A DNA stretch of 64,000 nucleotides from Pseudomonas koreensis (GTDB taxonomy: Bacteria; Pseudomonadota; Gammaproteobacteria; Pseudomonadales; Pseudomonadaceae): assembly GCF_024169245.1 (NCBI RefSeq), contig NZ_JALJWP010000001.1, positions 3,907,501 to 3,971,500 of the forward strand. The letters run 5' to 3'. Positions 40,704-49,038 of the stretch are shown here, piece after piece. Numbering within the stretch: the stretch's first letter is position 1; every line of letters starts with the position of its first letter. Under the pieces are notes generated by a model. It was not told the origin of the DNA, made no database searches, and was given only the letters and a program-made list of their open reading frames with translations. A program made the position numbers and the translations under genes.

Positions 40704-40900
40704 TTTCTGTGGGAGCGAGCCTGCTCGCGAAGGCGGCCTGACAGCCTACCTGTTTTTGAGTGGAGCGCGATCCAACTGTAGGAGCTGCCGAAGGCTGCGA
40801 TCTTTTGATCTGGCCTTTGCTTTTGCTTTTCTGTGAGAGCAAGCGTGCTCCGAAGGCGGCCTGACAGCCGACCTGGTTTTTACCGAATTCACTCGATCAA
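40704..40900. repeat. REP singlets of two families before the tandem array
   Basis: A GCGAGCCTGCTCGCGAAGGCGG-type REP (quoted to 20: GCGAGCCTGCTCGCGAAGGC) lies near 40715-40736. A second-family REP (TAGGAGCTGCCGAAGGCTGC) lies near 40779-40803. A decayed first-family arm lies near 40838-40862. They lead directly into the 206-bp array. Confidence 0.8.
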
Positions 40901-40903
40901 AAC

Positions 40904-42299
40904 TGTAGGAGCGAGCCTGCTCGCGATAGCGCCATACCAGACAACCGCTGACTGACCCGCCGCCATCGCGAGCAGGCTCACTCCTACATTGGACGTTGGG
41001 TGTTGGTCGGACCCCGTTCACGCCGCCAAACCTGTGGGAGCGAGCCTGCTCGCGAAGGCGGCCTGACAGCCGACCTGGTTGTTACTGAATGCACCCGATC
41101 AAAACTGTAGGAGTGAGCCTGCTCGCGATAGCGCCATACCAGACAACCCATCGCTGACTGACCCGACGCCATCGCGAGCAGGCTCACTCCTACATTGGAC
41201 GTTGGGTGTTGGCCAATTCCTGATCACACCACGAAACCTGTGGGAGCGAGCCTGCTCGCGAAGGCGGCCTGACAGCCGACCTGAATGTTACTGAATGCAC
41301 TCGGTCAAAACTGTAGGAGTGAGCCTGCTCGCGATAGCGCCATACCAGACAACCCATCGCTGACTGACCCGACGCCATCGCGAGCAGGCTCACTCCTACA
41401 TTGGTATTTGGGTGTTGGTCGGACCCCGTTCACGCCGCCAAACCTGTGGGAGCGAGCCAGCTCGCGAAGGCGGCCTGACAGCCGACCTGGTTGTTACTGA
41501 ATGCACTCTGTCAAAACTGTAGGAGCGAGCCTGCTCGCGATAACGCCATACCAGACAACCCATCGCTGACTGACCCGACGCCATCGCGAGCAGGCTCACT
41601 CCTACATTGGACGTTGGGTGTTGGCGGATTCCTGATCACACCACAAAACCTGTGGGAGCGAGCCTGCTCGCGAAGGCGGCCTGACAGCCGACCTGGTTTT
41701 CACCGAATTCACTCGATCAAAACTGTAGGAGTGAGCCTGCTCGCGATAGCGCCATACCAGACAACTCATCGCTGACTGACCCGACGCCATCGCGAGCAGG
41801 CTCACTCCTACATTGGACGTTGGGTGTTGGCCAATTCCTGATCACACCACAAAACCTGTGGGAGCGAGCCTGCTCGCGAAGGCGGCCTGACAGCCGACCT
41901 GGTTGTTACTGTATGCACTCGGTCAAAATTGTAGGAGCGAGCCTGCTCGCGATAGCGCCATACCAGACAACCCATCGCTGACTGACCCGACGCCATCGCG
42001 AGCAGGCTCACTCCTACATTGGTATTTGGGTGTTGGTCGGACCCCGTTCACGCCGCCAAACCTGTGGGAGCGAGCCTGCTCGCGAAGGCGGCCTGACAGC
42101 CGACCTGGTTGTTACTGAATGCACTCGGTCAAAACTGTAGGAGTGAGCCTGCTCGCGATAGCGGTGTATCAGACAACTCATCGCTGCCTGACCCGCCGCC
42201 ATCGCGAGCAGGCTAACTCCTACATTGGTATTTGGGTGTTGGTCGGACCCCGTTCACGCCGCCAAACCTGTGGGAGCGAGCTTGCTCGCGAAGGCGGTA
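40904..42299. repeat. Tandem array: seven copies of a 206-bp REPIN-containing unit
   Basis: Copies begin (TGTAGGAG[CT]GAGCCTG) at 40904, 41106, 41312, 41518, 41724, 41930 and 42136. The spacing is exactly 206 bases, except for the first copy (202), which lacks a CCAT in its loop. Each unit is an inverted REP pair with a loop (GCGCCATACCAGACAACCCA), then a spacer, then a single outward REP (GTGGGAGCGAGCCTGCTCGC) and a GGCGGCCTGACAGCCGACCT spacer. Spacer variants differ between copies. The short open frames that recur every 206 bases here are artefacts of the repeat. Confidence 0.95.
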
Positions 42300-42316
42300 G
42301 CGCTCCGTTTGCGCCT

Positions 42317-43273
42317 TTACCCAGTCACACACCCCACCGGCACGTTCCCGGCGAAGCTATCAAGCAAGCTCGCCACTACCATTTCCCCCATCCGTGTGCG
42401 GGTCTGCAATGTGGCGCTGGCCCGATGCGGTTGCAGCACCACCTGTTCGTTGCCAAACAATGCTTCCGGCACATTGGGTTCATCAACGAAAACATCCAGC
42501 GCGGCGCCAGCTATATCCCCCGCAGACAACGCGGCCACCAGATCCACTTCGTTCACCAGTTTGCCCCGCGCCACATTGACCAGATAGCCATCCTTGCCCA
42601 ATGCCTGCAGCACTTGCGCATCGATAATCGCTTCGCCCTTGTCCGCCGCAGCGGCGAGGATCAGGGCGTCGCTGTCGCGGGCCAGTTGTTTGAGGTCGGC
42701 GACGAAGGTGTGGGGGACGTCGCTCATCGGGTGCAGATCGGTGTAGCTGATCGGGCAGCCGAAGGCGGCGGCGCGGGTGGCGATGGCGCGGCCGACGCGG
42801 CCCATGCCGACGATGCCGATGCGCATCCCGGAGACTTGTCGGGCCAGGGGCAGCGGGGCGAGGGGGGTTGGGCTTTGCGGCCATTGGCCGGAGCGTACGT
42901 AGCGGTCGCTGGTGCACAGGCCGCGGCAGACCGAGATGAGCAGGCCGATGGCGAGGTCGGCGACGTCTTCGGTGAGGGCGCCGATGGTGGCGGTGACGCG
43001 GATGCCGCGGTCGCGGGCGTAGGCGAGGTCAACGGCGTCGGTGCCGACGCCATTGACCGCGACCACTTCCAGTTTCGGCAGTTGCGCCATCAGCGCCTGG
43101 CTGATGCCGGTGTGGCCGCCGGTGATCACGCCGCGGATGTTGGCGCCGTGTTCCTTTATATAAGCGGGCTTGTCCGTCTGCTGGAAGTAGCGGCGTACGG
43201 TGAAGAGTTCTTCCAGACGCGCGTTGATTTGCGGGATCAGGATCGGGCTCAGTTGCAGGATTTCTGGCTTCAT
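42317..43273 (-). CDS. D-isomer-specific 2-hydroxyacid dehydrogenase
   Basis: 318 residues of the D-2-hydroxyacid dehydrogenase family (glyoxylate/hydroxypyruvate reductase-like). The NAD loop GIVGMGRVGRAIA lies near residue 154. The catalytic Arg is in VNVARGKLVNE (about 237), the Glu in VFVDEPNVPE (about 266) and the His in VVLQPHRASAT (about 284). It reduces a 2-oxo acid or oxidises a D-2-hydroxy acid in the cytoplasm. The start ATG at 43271-43273 (MKPEILQL) was chosen. It is the last gene of the minus-strand catabolic set, 32 bases after the SDR gene. Its 3' end abuts the tandem array. Confidence 0.88.
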   Translation of the reverse strand: MKPEILQLSPILIPQINARLEELFTVRRYFQQTDKPAYIKEHGANIRGVITGGHTGISQALMAQLPKLEVVAVNGVGTDAVDLAYARDRGIRVTATIGALTEDVADLAIGLLISVCRGLCTSDRYVRSGQWPQSPTPLAPLPLARQVSGMRIGIVGMGRVGRAIATRAAAFGCPISYTDLHPMSDVPHTFVADLKQLARDSDALILAAAADKGEAIIDAQVLQALGKDGYLVNVARGKLVNEVDLVAALSAGDIAGAALDVFVDEPNVPEALFGNEQVVLQPHRASATLQTRTRMGEMVVASLLDSFAGNVPVGCVTG

Positions 43274-43304
43274 GGCTACCTCGTTACACAATAAAAAGGC
43301 CGGC

Positions 43305-44063
43305 TCAACCGCGGCCGGCAAACGGCATGGCGCTGGCCATGACGGTCATGTTCAGGACGTTGGCCGACAGCGGCAGGCCAGCGATGTAGCGCACCGCGTC
43401 GGCTACGTGTTTGACGTCGACCATGGGTTCGACGGCGATGCTGCCGTTGGCCTGGCGTACACCTTTGGTCATGCGCACCGACATTTCCGTGAGCGCATTG
43501 CCGATGTCGATCTGGCTGCAGGCGATGTTGAATTCGCGGCCGTCCAGTGCCAAGGATTTGGTCAGGCCGAGCACGGCGTGTTTGCTCGCGGTGTAGGCGC
43601 TGCTGAACGGGCGCGGTGTGTGCGCGGAAATCGAACCGTTGTTGATGATCCGTCCGCCCTGTGGCTGCTGTTTGCGCATCAGTCCGAACGCGCCACGGGC
43701 GGAGAGGAAGACGCCGTTGAGGTTGGTGTCGATCACGTTGCGCCATTGCTCGAACGTCAGTTCATCCAGCGGCACGGCGGGGGCATTGACCCCGGCGTTG
43801 TTGAAGACCACATCGAGGCGGCCGTAAACCTCGGCAATTGTCGCAAACAGCACGTCGACACTGGCCGGATCACGCACGTCAGTGGGTACCGCGAGTGCTT
43901 GATGACCTTGGCTCTGCGCCAGCTCGACCAGCGCTTGCAAGGGCTCGGGCCGGCGACCGGCGAGCACCAGGGTGAAACCGTCAGCCATCAGGCCCAGCGC
44001 CACAGCGCGGCCGATGCCACTGCCGGCGCCGGTGACCAGCGCGACTTTCAAAGGGGTGGTCAT
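43305..44063 (-). CDS. SDR family oxidoreductase
   Basis: A 252-residue classical short-chain dehydrogenase with [14 protein letters not shown] (residues 11-24), NNAGVNAP (about 89) and the catalytic YTASK (about 155). An Arg in the position following the second strand (GRRPEP) suggests possible NADP preference. In non-phosphorylated sugar-acid pathways an SDR oxidises a 2-keto-3-deoxy acid to the diketo acid that an FAH-family hydrolase then cleaves. The FAH gene lies 33 bases upstream, which fits that model (inference). Confidence 0.88.
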   Translation of the reverse strand: MTTPLKVALVTGAGSGIGRAVALGLMADGFTLVLAGRRPEPLQALVELAQSQGHQALAVPTDVRDPASVDVLFATIAEVYGRLDVVFNNAGVNAPAVPLDELTFEQWRNVIDTNLNGVFLSARGAFGLMRKQQPQGGRIINNGSISAHTPRPFSSAYTASKHAVLGLTKSLALDGREFNIACSQIDIGNALTEMSVRMTKGVRQANGSIAVEPMVDVKHVADAVRYIAGLPLSANVLNMTVMASAMPFAGRG

Positions 44064-44096
44064 ATTGTTGTTCTCCTTTACTTAGAATCCGACGGA

Positions 44097-44783
44097 TCAG
44101 GGCCGTGGGCCGACGCGCATTTGCAATTGACCGATGCCGTCGATGCCAGCGCTGATCACGTCGCCCGGTTGCAGGCTGTCAACGCCGGCGGGGCTGCCGG
44201 TCATGATCAGGTCGCCGGCGCGCAGGGCCACGGATTGCGAGATGCGGGCGATCACTTCGCTGACCGACCAGATCTGGCTGTCGAGGTTGTCACGCTGGCG
44301 TTCTTCGCCGTTGACGTTCAGCCACAACTCGCCCTCGGGATGGCCGGAGCGGCTCACCGGGACGACGGCGGTCATCGGCGCGGCGCCGTCGAACACCTTG
44401 GCGCCTTCCCACGGCAAGCCGTTGCTCTTGGCCGCGCGCTGCACATCGCGGCGGGTCAGGTCGAGGCCGGCGGCGTAGCCCCAGACGTAGGCGAGCGCCT
44501 GATCCTCGGGAATATTGGCGCCACCTTCGCCGATAGCCACGACCAGTTCGATTTCATGGACGAAGTCCTCGCACACCGAAGGAAAGGCGACGTCGCCGAC
44601 GGCATCGACCACGCAGCTCGCCGGTTTCATGAAGAACACCGGTGGCTGGCGCGACTGGCCTTGAGTGTCCGGCCATGGGTAGTTGCGGCCGACACAGAAC
44701 ACCCGGCCGACGGGGAAGCGCTGCTCGCTGCCGAGCACCGGCAGGGTTACGGGCAGATCCGGGGTAAAGACGTATTCAGTCAT
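44097..44783 (-). CDS. Fumarylacetoacetate hydrolase family protein
   Basis: 228 residues of the FAH fold. FPVGRVFCVGRNYPWPDT (about residues 22-39) is the family opening. PVFFMKPASCVV carries a metal/substrate Lys, and VHEIELVVAIGEGG (about 78) carries the conserved metal Glu pair. MTGSPAGVDSLQPGD lies near the C-terminus. Enzymes of this group hydrolyse C-C bonds of diketo acids, such as fumarylpyruvate or 2,4-diketo-3-deoxy sugar acids. The ATG at 44781-44783 has AGGA five to six bases upstream, which favours it over two earlier in-frame starts. Confidence 0.85.
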   Translation of the reverse strand: MTEYVFTPDLPVTLPVLGSEQRFPVGRVFCVGRNYPWPDTQGQSRQPPVFFMKPASCVVDAVGDVAFPSVCEDFVHEIELVVAIGEGGANIPEDQALAYVWGYAAGLDLTRRDVQRAAKSNGLPWEGAKVFDGAAPMTAVVPVSRSGHPEGELWLNVNGEERQRDNLDSQIWSVSEVIARISQSVALRAGDLIMTGSPAGVDSLQPGDVISAGIDGIGQLQMRVGPRP

Positions 44784-44888
44784 GTTCATCCTGCGGGTCA
44801 TCCTGTTTGAAAGGGCAGCGTACGGCGGCTCGCGTCGGTGAAGTTGGACGAAAGCCGCCTGCGTTTGGACAAATCCGGTTTTTTCCGC

Positions 44889-46238
44889 TCAGCGCACCTT
44901 CAGTTCGATGCGATAAAGGCGCCCGAGCAGCAACGAATAGGAGAGGGTGCCGATCAGCGCCACGCCGCCAATGAACCAGAAGGCATAGGCGAAGGTCCCG
45001 GTGGCGTGGACGATGGCGCCGATCACGATCGGCGTGACGATGCCACCGATGTTCGCCGCCAGGCTGGTGATCCCGCCAGTGAGGCCGATCAGCTCTTTCG
45101 GTGCCACTTCCGAGACCGCCGCCCATGACGAGGACGCGATGCCTTGGGCGAAGAAAGCGATGGTCAGCACGGCGATGCAGATCAGGTTGGAGTCAGTGAA
45201 ATTCACCAGCACGATCGACATGCCCAGCATCGAACCGACCACCAGCGGCAACTTGCGCGCAAACGACATCGAGTAGCCGCGACGGATCAGCAGGTCGGAA
45301 ACGATGCCGGCCAGCAGGATCCCCACCGTCGCACCGACGAAGGGCAGCACGGCGAAGATCCCGGCCTTGATCATGGTCAGTTTGCGTTCTTCGATCAGGT
45401 AGGTCGGGAACCAGGTGAGGAAGAAGTACAGCGCCGAGGTGCTGGCGAATTTGCCGATGCAGATCGCCCAGATCTGCCGATAGCTGAACAGCTCGGCGAT
45501 CTGCCGCCAGTTGAAACGGGTGCGTTCCTGGCTGCTCTTGACCAGCCCGCCGCCGGTTTCGATGTACTTCAATTCTTCCTGACTGACTTTTTTGCAGTTC
45601 AGCGGATCGCGATACAGGTACAGCCACAGCACACCGAAAACAATGCCGAGTGCGCCGGTGCTGTAGAACACGTGGCGCCAGTCGAAGGTGGTCGCCAGCC
45701 ACAGCAGCGCGCCGGTGAACAGCGCCGTGCCGAGGTACTGGCCGCACACGTAAATGCTGCTGGCCAAGCCGCGTTCCCGCGCCGGGAACCACACCGTCAC
45801 CGCGCGGCTATTGGCCGGAAAGGCCGGAGCTTCCATGGCGCCGACCGCCAGGCGCAGGCCGAACAACGAAGCGAAACCGGTGGCGAAGCCTTGGCAAACG
45901 GTGACGGTCGACCAGCTGATCAGCGAAACGCCATAGGTGAAGCGCGAGCCAAACCGATCAGCGATAAACCCCGCCGGCACCAGCGCCAGTGCATAGGTCC
46001 AGGCGAACGCGGAGAAGATCAGGCCCATCTCGATCTTGTCCAGGCCCAGATCCTTGGCCAGGAACGGCGCGGCAATCGAAATGTTCACCCGGTCGATGTA
46101 ATTGATGATCGTCGCGATCAGCAGCAGCGAAAGCATGAACCAGCGCCGCCGGGTGGGCAGACGCTGCGCCGAAACGGCATCGCGTGCACCGGCAATCACC
46201 GGCGGCACCGTGGCACTGGAAGAATGGGAGTTGGACAT
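44889..46238 (-). CDS. MFS transporter, ACS family (sugar acid/hexuronate type)
   Basis: A 449-residue membrane protein with about 12 helices. NYIDRVNISIAAPFLAKDL after helix 1 is the ACS-family signature, and RLAVGAMEAPAFPANSRAV marks helix 5 of the galactonate/glucarate-type transporters. It precedes the FAH, SDR and 2-hydroxyacid dehydrogenase genes on the minus strand, so it probably imports the substrate of that pathway. It is divergent from the AraC regulator across a 540-base control region. Confidence 0.9.
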   Translation of the reverse strand: MSNSHSSSATVPPVIAGARDAVSAQRLPTRRRWFMLSLLLIATIINYIDRVNISIAAPFLAKDLGLDKIEMGLIFSAFAWTYALALVPAGFIADRFGSRFTYGVSLISWSTVTVCQGFATGFASLFGLRLAVGAMEAPAFPANSRAVTVWFPARERGLASSIYVCGQYLGTALFTGALLWLATTFDWRHVFYSTGALGIVFGVLWLYLYRDPLNCKKVSQEELKYIETGGGLVKSSQERTRFNWRQIAELFSYRQIWAICIGKFASTSALYFFLTWFPTYLIEERKLTMIKAGIFAVLPFVGATVGILLAGIVSDLLIRRGYSMSFARKLPLVVGSMLGMSIVLVNFTDSNLICIAVLTIAFFAQGIASSSWAAVSEVAPKELIGLTGGITSLAANIGGIVTPIVIGAIVHATGTFAYAFWFIGGVALIGTLSYSLLLGRLYRIELKVR

Positions 46239-46778
46239 GCGGTGACCTCGTTATTGTTAGAAGAGTCGAGATTTTTCGAGCAGCCGATGCCGTTGCCCGT
46301 AGGTGTGGGGCAAGGCAATCGAGCGGGTTGCAGCGCGGGTTTCAGACGTTCAGGAACGTCTTTCTGCGATTGACTTCAAGGGGAGGTCGGGCGGGGCGGC
46401 GAGGGGGGAATAGCAGGATCATGACGTGCGCACCTTTGATTGTTTTTGAAAGAGGTTTAGCTGCGTTGTCATCACAGTGGTCGTACAACGGTTCTAAATC
46501 AACCGGCGGGTTAGAACGTTTTTTCTTCAAAAAAGTGAATTGGGCGAACCTGTCCAAAAAGATAAATACGATCTGTCGTGATAATAAACATCATGTAGCC
46601 ATCTTAACTACCTGATAAATAACGGTTATCTCTATTTCTATGGCAAGGCGGTTTTTGGACATGCGCATCACGAGACTTCTTTCAAAAAATCCAATGTCAT
46701 CGTATGACTCATTGCCGCCCACCGCTCAACCCTGCAAGATGACAGGCGCCACCTCACCGCCCGGAGGACCTCCCGCCC
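46239..46778. promoter_or_regulatory. AT-rich divergent control region with an inverted repeat
   Basis: A 540-base gap lies between the MFS and AraC starts. Bases 46430-46640 are distinctly AT-richer than the genes. An inverted repeat GTTCTAA (46491-46497) / TTAGAAC (46511-46517) is a candidate regulator site. No gene is convincing; the open frame from 46184 has no ribosome binding site. The region probably carries promoters in both directions. Confidence 0.5.
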
Positions 46779-47711
46779 ATGTCTTCACCCAGCCGTATTC
46801 CGACCTACGTCATGCAGCAGCGCAGCGAATTGACCGACTTCTACATTCGCGACAAAAAGGGTCGGCGTGCCGAAACCGCGCCTCACCGGCATGAGTATTT
46901 TCAGATCCAGATCAACCTCGGTGGCGACACCGTGCAGCACATCGGCAGCGTGCAGCGGCCGTTCCCGCGCAACACCCTGGCGTTCATCCTGCCCCATCGC
47001 GTGCATGTGATTCCGCATCCCGAGGACAGCAATTTCATCGTCATCAATTTTTCCCAGACATTCCTCTTGCCACATCTGCAATGCGACCCGATGGATCTGG
47101 AAGAGGTGTCGATCCTGCTGGCGCCGGAGCTGTCGCCGTTCCGCTTTCAGGAGCATCTGGACTTCATTCTGGGCGATGAGGAGTTTGCTCAGGTCTGTGG
47201 CTTGATCGAACAGATGCGCGCGCTCGATGAGAACCGTCAGTTCGGCACACGGGAAATGCTCAAGGGGCTGTTGCTGCAGATGATTGGCAGCGTGTGTTTT
47301 CTCTATGCCGAACCGCTCAAGCGTCTGGCGGAAGAGAATGCCGCCGAGAACAGTCGTCGCGACGCCTTGAGCCGCATGTTCGAGTACTTGCGCAAGAACA
47401 TCGCCGATCCTGATCTCAATCTGATCAAGGTTGCCGCCGCGACCTATCTGTCACCGACCTACCTGACGCACTGGCTGCGCAAGGAGATCGGCAAGACGTT
47501 CACCGAGCTGGTGCTGGAGCGGCGCATGCACGCCGCACGCAACTTTCTGCTCAACAGCACGCGCTCGGTGGGCGAGGTGGCGCGGTTGTGCGGGTTTGCA
47601 GATGAGGCCTATTTCTCCCGACGTTTTCGCCAGATTCATGGCCAGCCGCCGGGGCAGTTTCGTCGGCGTCAGCTCAACCCGGACACGCCGCAGACACCAT
47701 TGAACACTTAG
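46779..47711 (+). CDS. AraC family transcriptional regulator
   Basis: 310 residues. The N-terminal cupin-like sensor (about residues 25-130) has APHRHEYFQIQINLGGD and ILPHRVHVIPH. The C-terminal AraC HTH pair (about 205-300) has AAATYLSPTYLTHWLRKEIG and CGFADEAYFSRRFRQIHGQPP (quoted in parts). A strong GGAGGACC ribosome binding site precedes the ATG. It probably activates the divergent MFS-FAH-SDR-dehydrogenase operon in response to the imported compound. Confidence 0.9.
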   Translation: MSSPSRIPTYVMQQRSELTDFYIRDKKGRRAETAPHRHEYFQIQINLGGDTVQHIGSVQRPFPRNTLAFILPHRVHVIPHPEDSNFIVINFSQTFLLPHLQCDPMDLEEVSILLAPELSPFRFQEHLDFILGDEEFAQVCGLIEQMRALDENRQFGTREMLKGLLLQMIGSVCFLYAEPLKRLAEENAAENSRRDALSRMFEYLRKNIADPDLNLIKVAAATYLSPTYLTHWLRKEIGKTFTELVLERRMHAARNFLLNSTRSVGEVARLCGFADEAYFSRRFRQIHGQPPGQFRRRQLNPDTPQTPLNT

Positions 47712-47719
47712 ACCCGCGC

Positions 47720-48913
47720 TCAGACCCACTTGAAGCGCGCAGGGAAGCGCGCCACGAAACAGGTGCCTGCTTCGCTGTCAGAGGTCACGCTCAGCGTGCC
47801 GTTGTGCGCATTGGCAATTTGCCCGGCAATGTACAGGCCCAATCCCAGACCTTCATTGCGCTGACCCGCTTCGGAACGCGAGAACGGTTCGAACAGCAGC
47901 GGCATCAGCGCAGGTGGAATCGGCGCGCCTTGGTTAGTCAGCGAAATGACCATCTCGTCGCCCTCGGCAAACGCCTTGAGCACAATCGGCTGTTCCGTCG
48001 AGCCATGGGTCACGGCGTTGCCCAGCAGGTTCGACAACAGCTGGCTGATGCGCAGCGGGTCGCAATAGACCCCGGTCGGCACTTCAAGCGAATCAATGAA
48101 CTGCGCCTGCGGGTACGCCACCTGGATCTCGTCCAGGGTCTGGCGCAGCGTTTGCTGCAAGTCGTCCACCAGTTTGCGCTGCACCGGAATTCCGCTGCCG
48201 AGTCGGCCGCGGGCGAAGTCGAGGATGTTTTCGATCAACACGCCCATGCGTACCGAGCTGGTGCGGATCGCCGACAGCAGCGTGCGCGAGCGCTTGTCCT
48301 CGGCCTTGCTTTCGAGCAGGTCGGCACTCATGCGAATGGCGCTCAGCGGCGTGCGCAAATCGTGCCCCAGCACCGCAATGAATTGCTCGCGCAGACGGCC
48401 CATTTCGTTGGCATCGGCCAGCGCTGTTCTGGTTGCCTGCAGATGACCTTGGGTATCCAGGCTCATGGCGATCAGTTGGGCGAAGAGGGTAAGGGTCTTT
48501 TCGATGGCCGGTTCGTCGAGATTTGCCGGCACCGAATCGATGGCGCACAGCGTGCCGAAGAATTCACCATCGGCCTTGATGATCGGAATCGAGATGTAGC
48601 TTTCCAGCCCGTAGGTTTTCGGCGTGTGATGCGTGGAGAACAGCGGGTGCTGACTGGCGTGGCCGAAGATCACCGGCTGATGGTGCTGACGGATCTCATG
48701 ACAAATCGTCGATTCCAGTACCAGTTCGCCGCCGGGCAACAGGCCGAAGTCTATCGAGTCATCCACGGCGCAAGCGATCCACTTGCTCTCGGTGACCCGC
48801 GCTACGGCGGCGAAGCGCATGCCGGTCATGTGCTTGACCATGCTCAGGATCACCGGCACGGCGTCAATGCTGCCGATGGCTTCGAGGTCGGAGGAAAAAT
48901 CTGTCTGGGGCAT
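47720..48913 (-). CDS. GAF-domain sensor histidine kinase
   Basis: 397 residues, soluble. A GAF domain (about 15-165, YISIPIIKADGEFFGTLCAI) is followed by a HisKA dimerisation helix with the phospho-acceptor GHDLRTPLSAIR (His about residue 183) and a HATPase domain (about 275-395). The HATPase domain has the N-box NLLGNAVTHG and G-box GLGLGLYIAG. No response-regulator gene is adjacent, so it is an orphan kinase. With no membrane segment it senses a cytoplasmic signal. It is convergent with the AraC gene, nine bases from its stop. Confidence 0.9.
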   Translation of the reverse strand: MPQTDFSSDLEAIGSIDAVPVILSMVKHMTGMRFAAVARVTESKWIACAVDDSIDFGLLPGGELVLESTICHEIRQHHQPVIFGHASQHPLFSTHHTPKTYGLESYISIPIIKADGEFFGTLCAIDSVPANLDEPAIEKTLTLFAQLIAMSLDTQGHLQATRTALADANEMGRLREQFIAVLGHDLRTPLSAIRMSADLLESKAEDKRSRTLLSAIRTSSVRMGVLIENILDFARGRLGSGIPVQRKLVDDLQQTLRQTLDEIQVAYPQAQFIDSLEVPTGVYCDPLRISQLLSNLLGNAVTHGSTEQPIVLKAFAEGDEMVISLTNQGAPIPPALMPLLFEPFSRSEAGQRNEGLGLGLYIAGQIANAHNGTLSVTSDSEAGTCFVARFPARFKWV

Positions 48914-49038
48914 GGCCGGCGCCTCGCGAAAGTGTCGCCAGAGACTATCGGTTATTGCCGGCCATGCCTAATGAACGTGCAAAAAAGGGGCCGGGAAAAC
49001 TCCCGGCGCCCATTGTGCGGCGCGCTGAGCCTGGCGAC

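Noticed and set aside
40984..42202. Family of recurring 67-71 codon open frames
   Set aside because: They recur every 206 bases on both strands because of the tandem REPIN unit and have no independent coding evidence.
40904..42299. CRISPR-like array
   Set aside because: The repeated unit is 206 bases of palindromic REP sequence, with no short direct repeats and unique 30-40 base spacers, and no cas genes are present.
46184..46615. 143-codon frame in the divergent control region
   Set aside because: It starts inside the MFS gene, lacks a ribosome binding site and has no recognisable domain.
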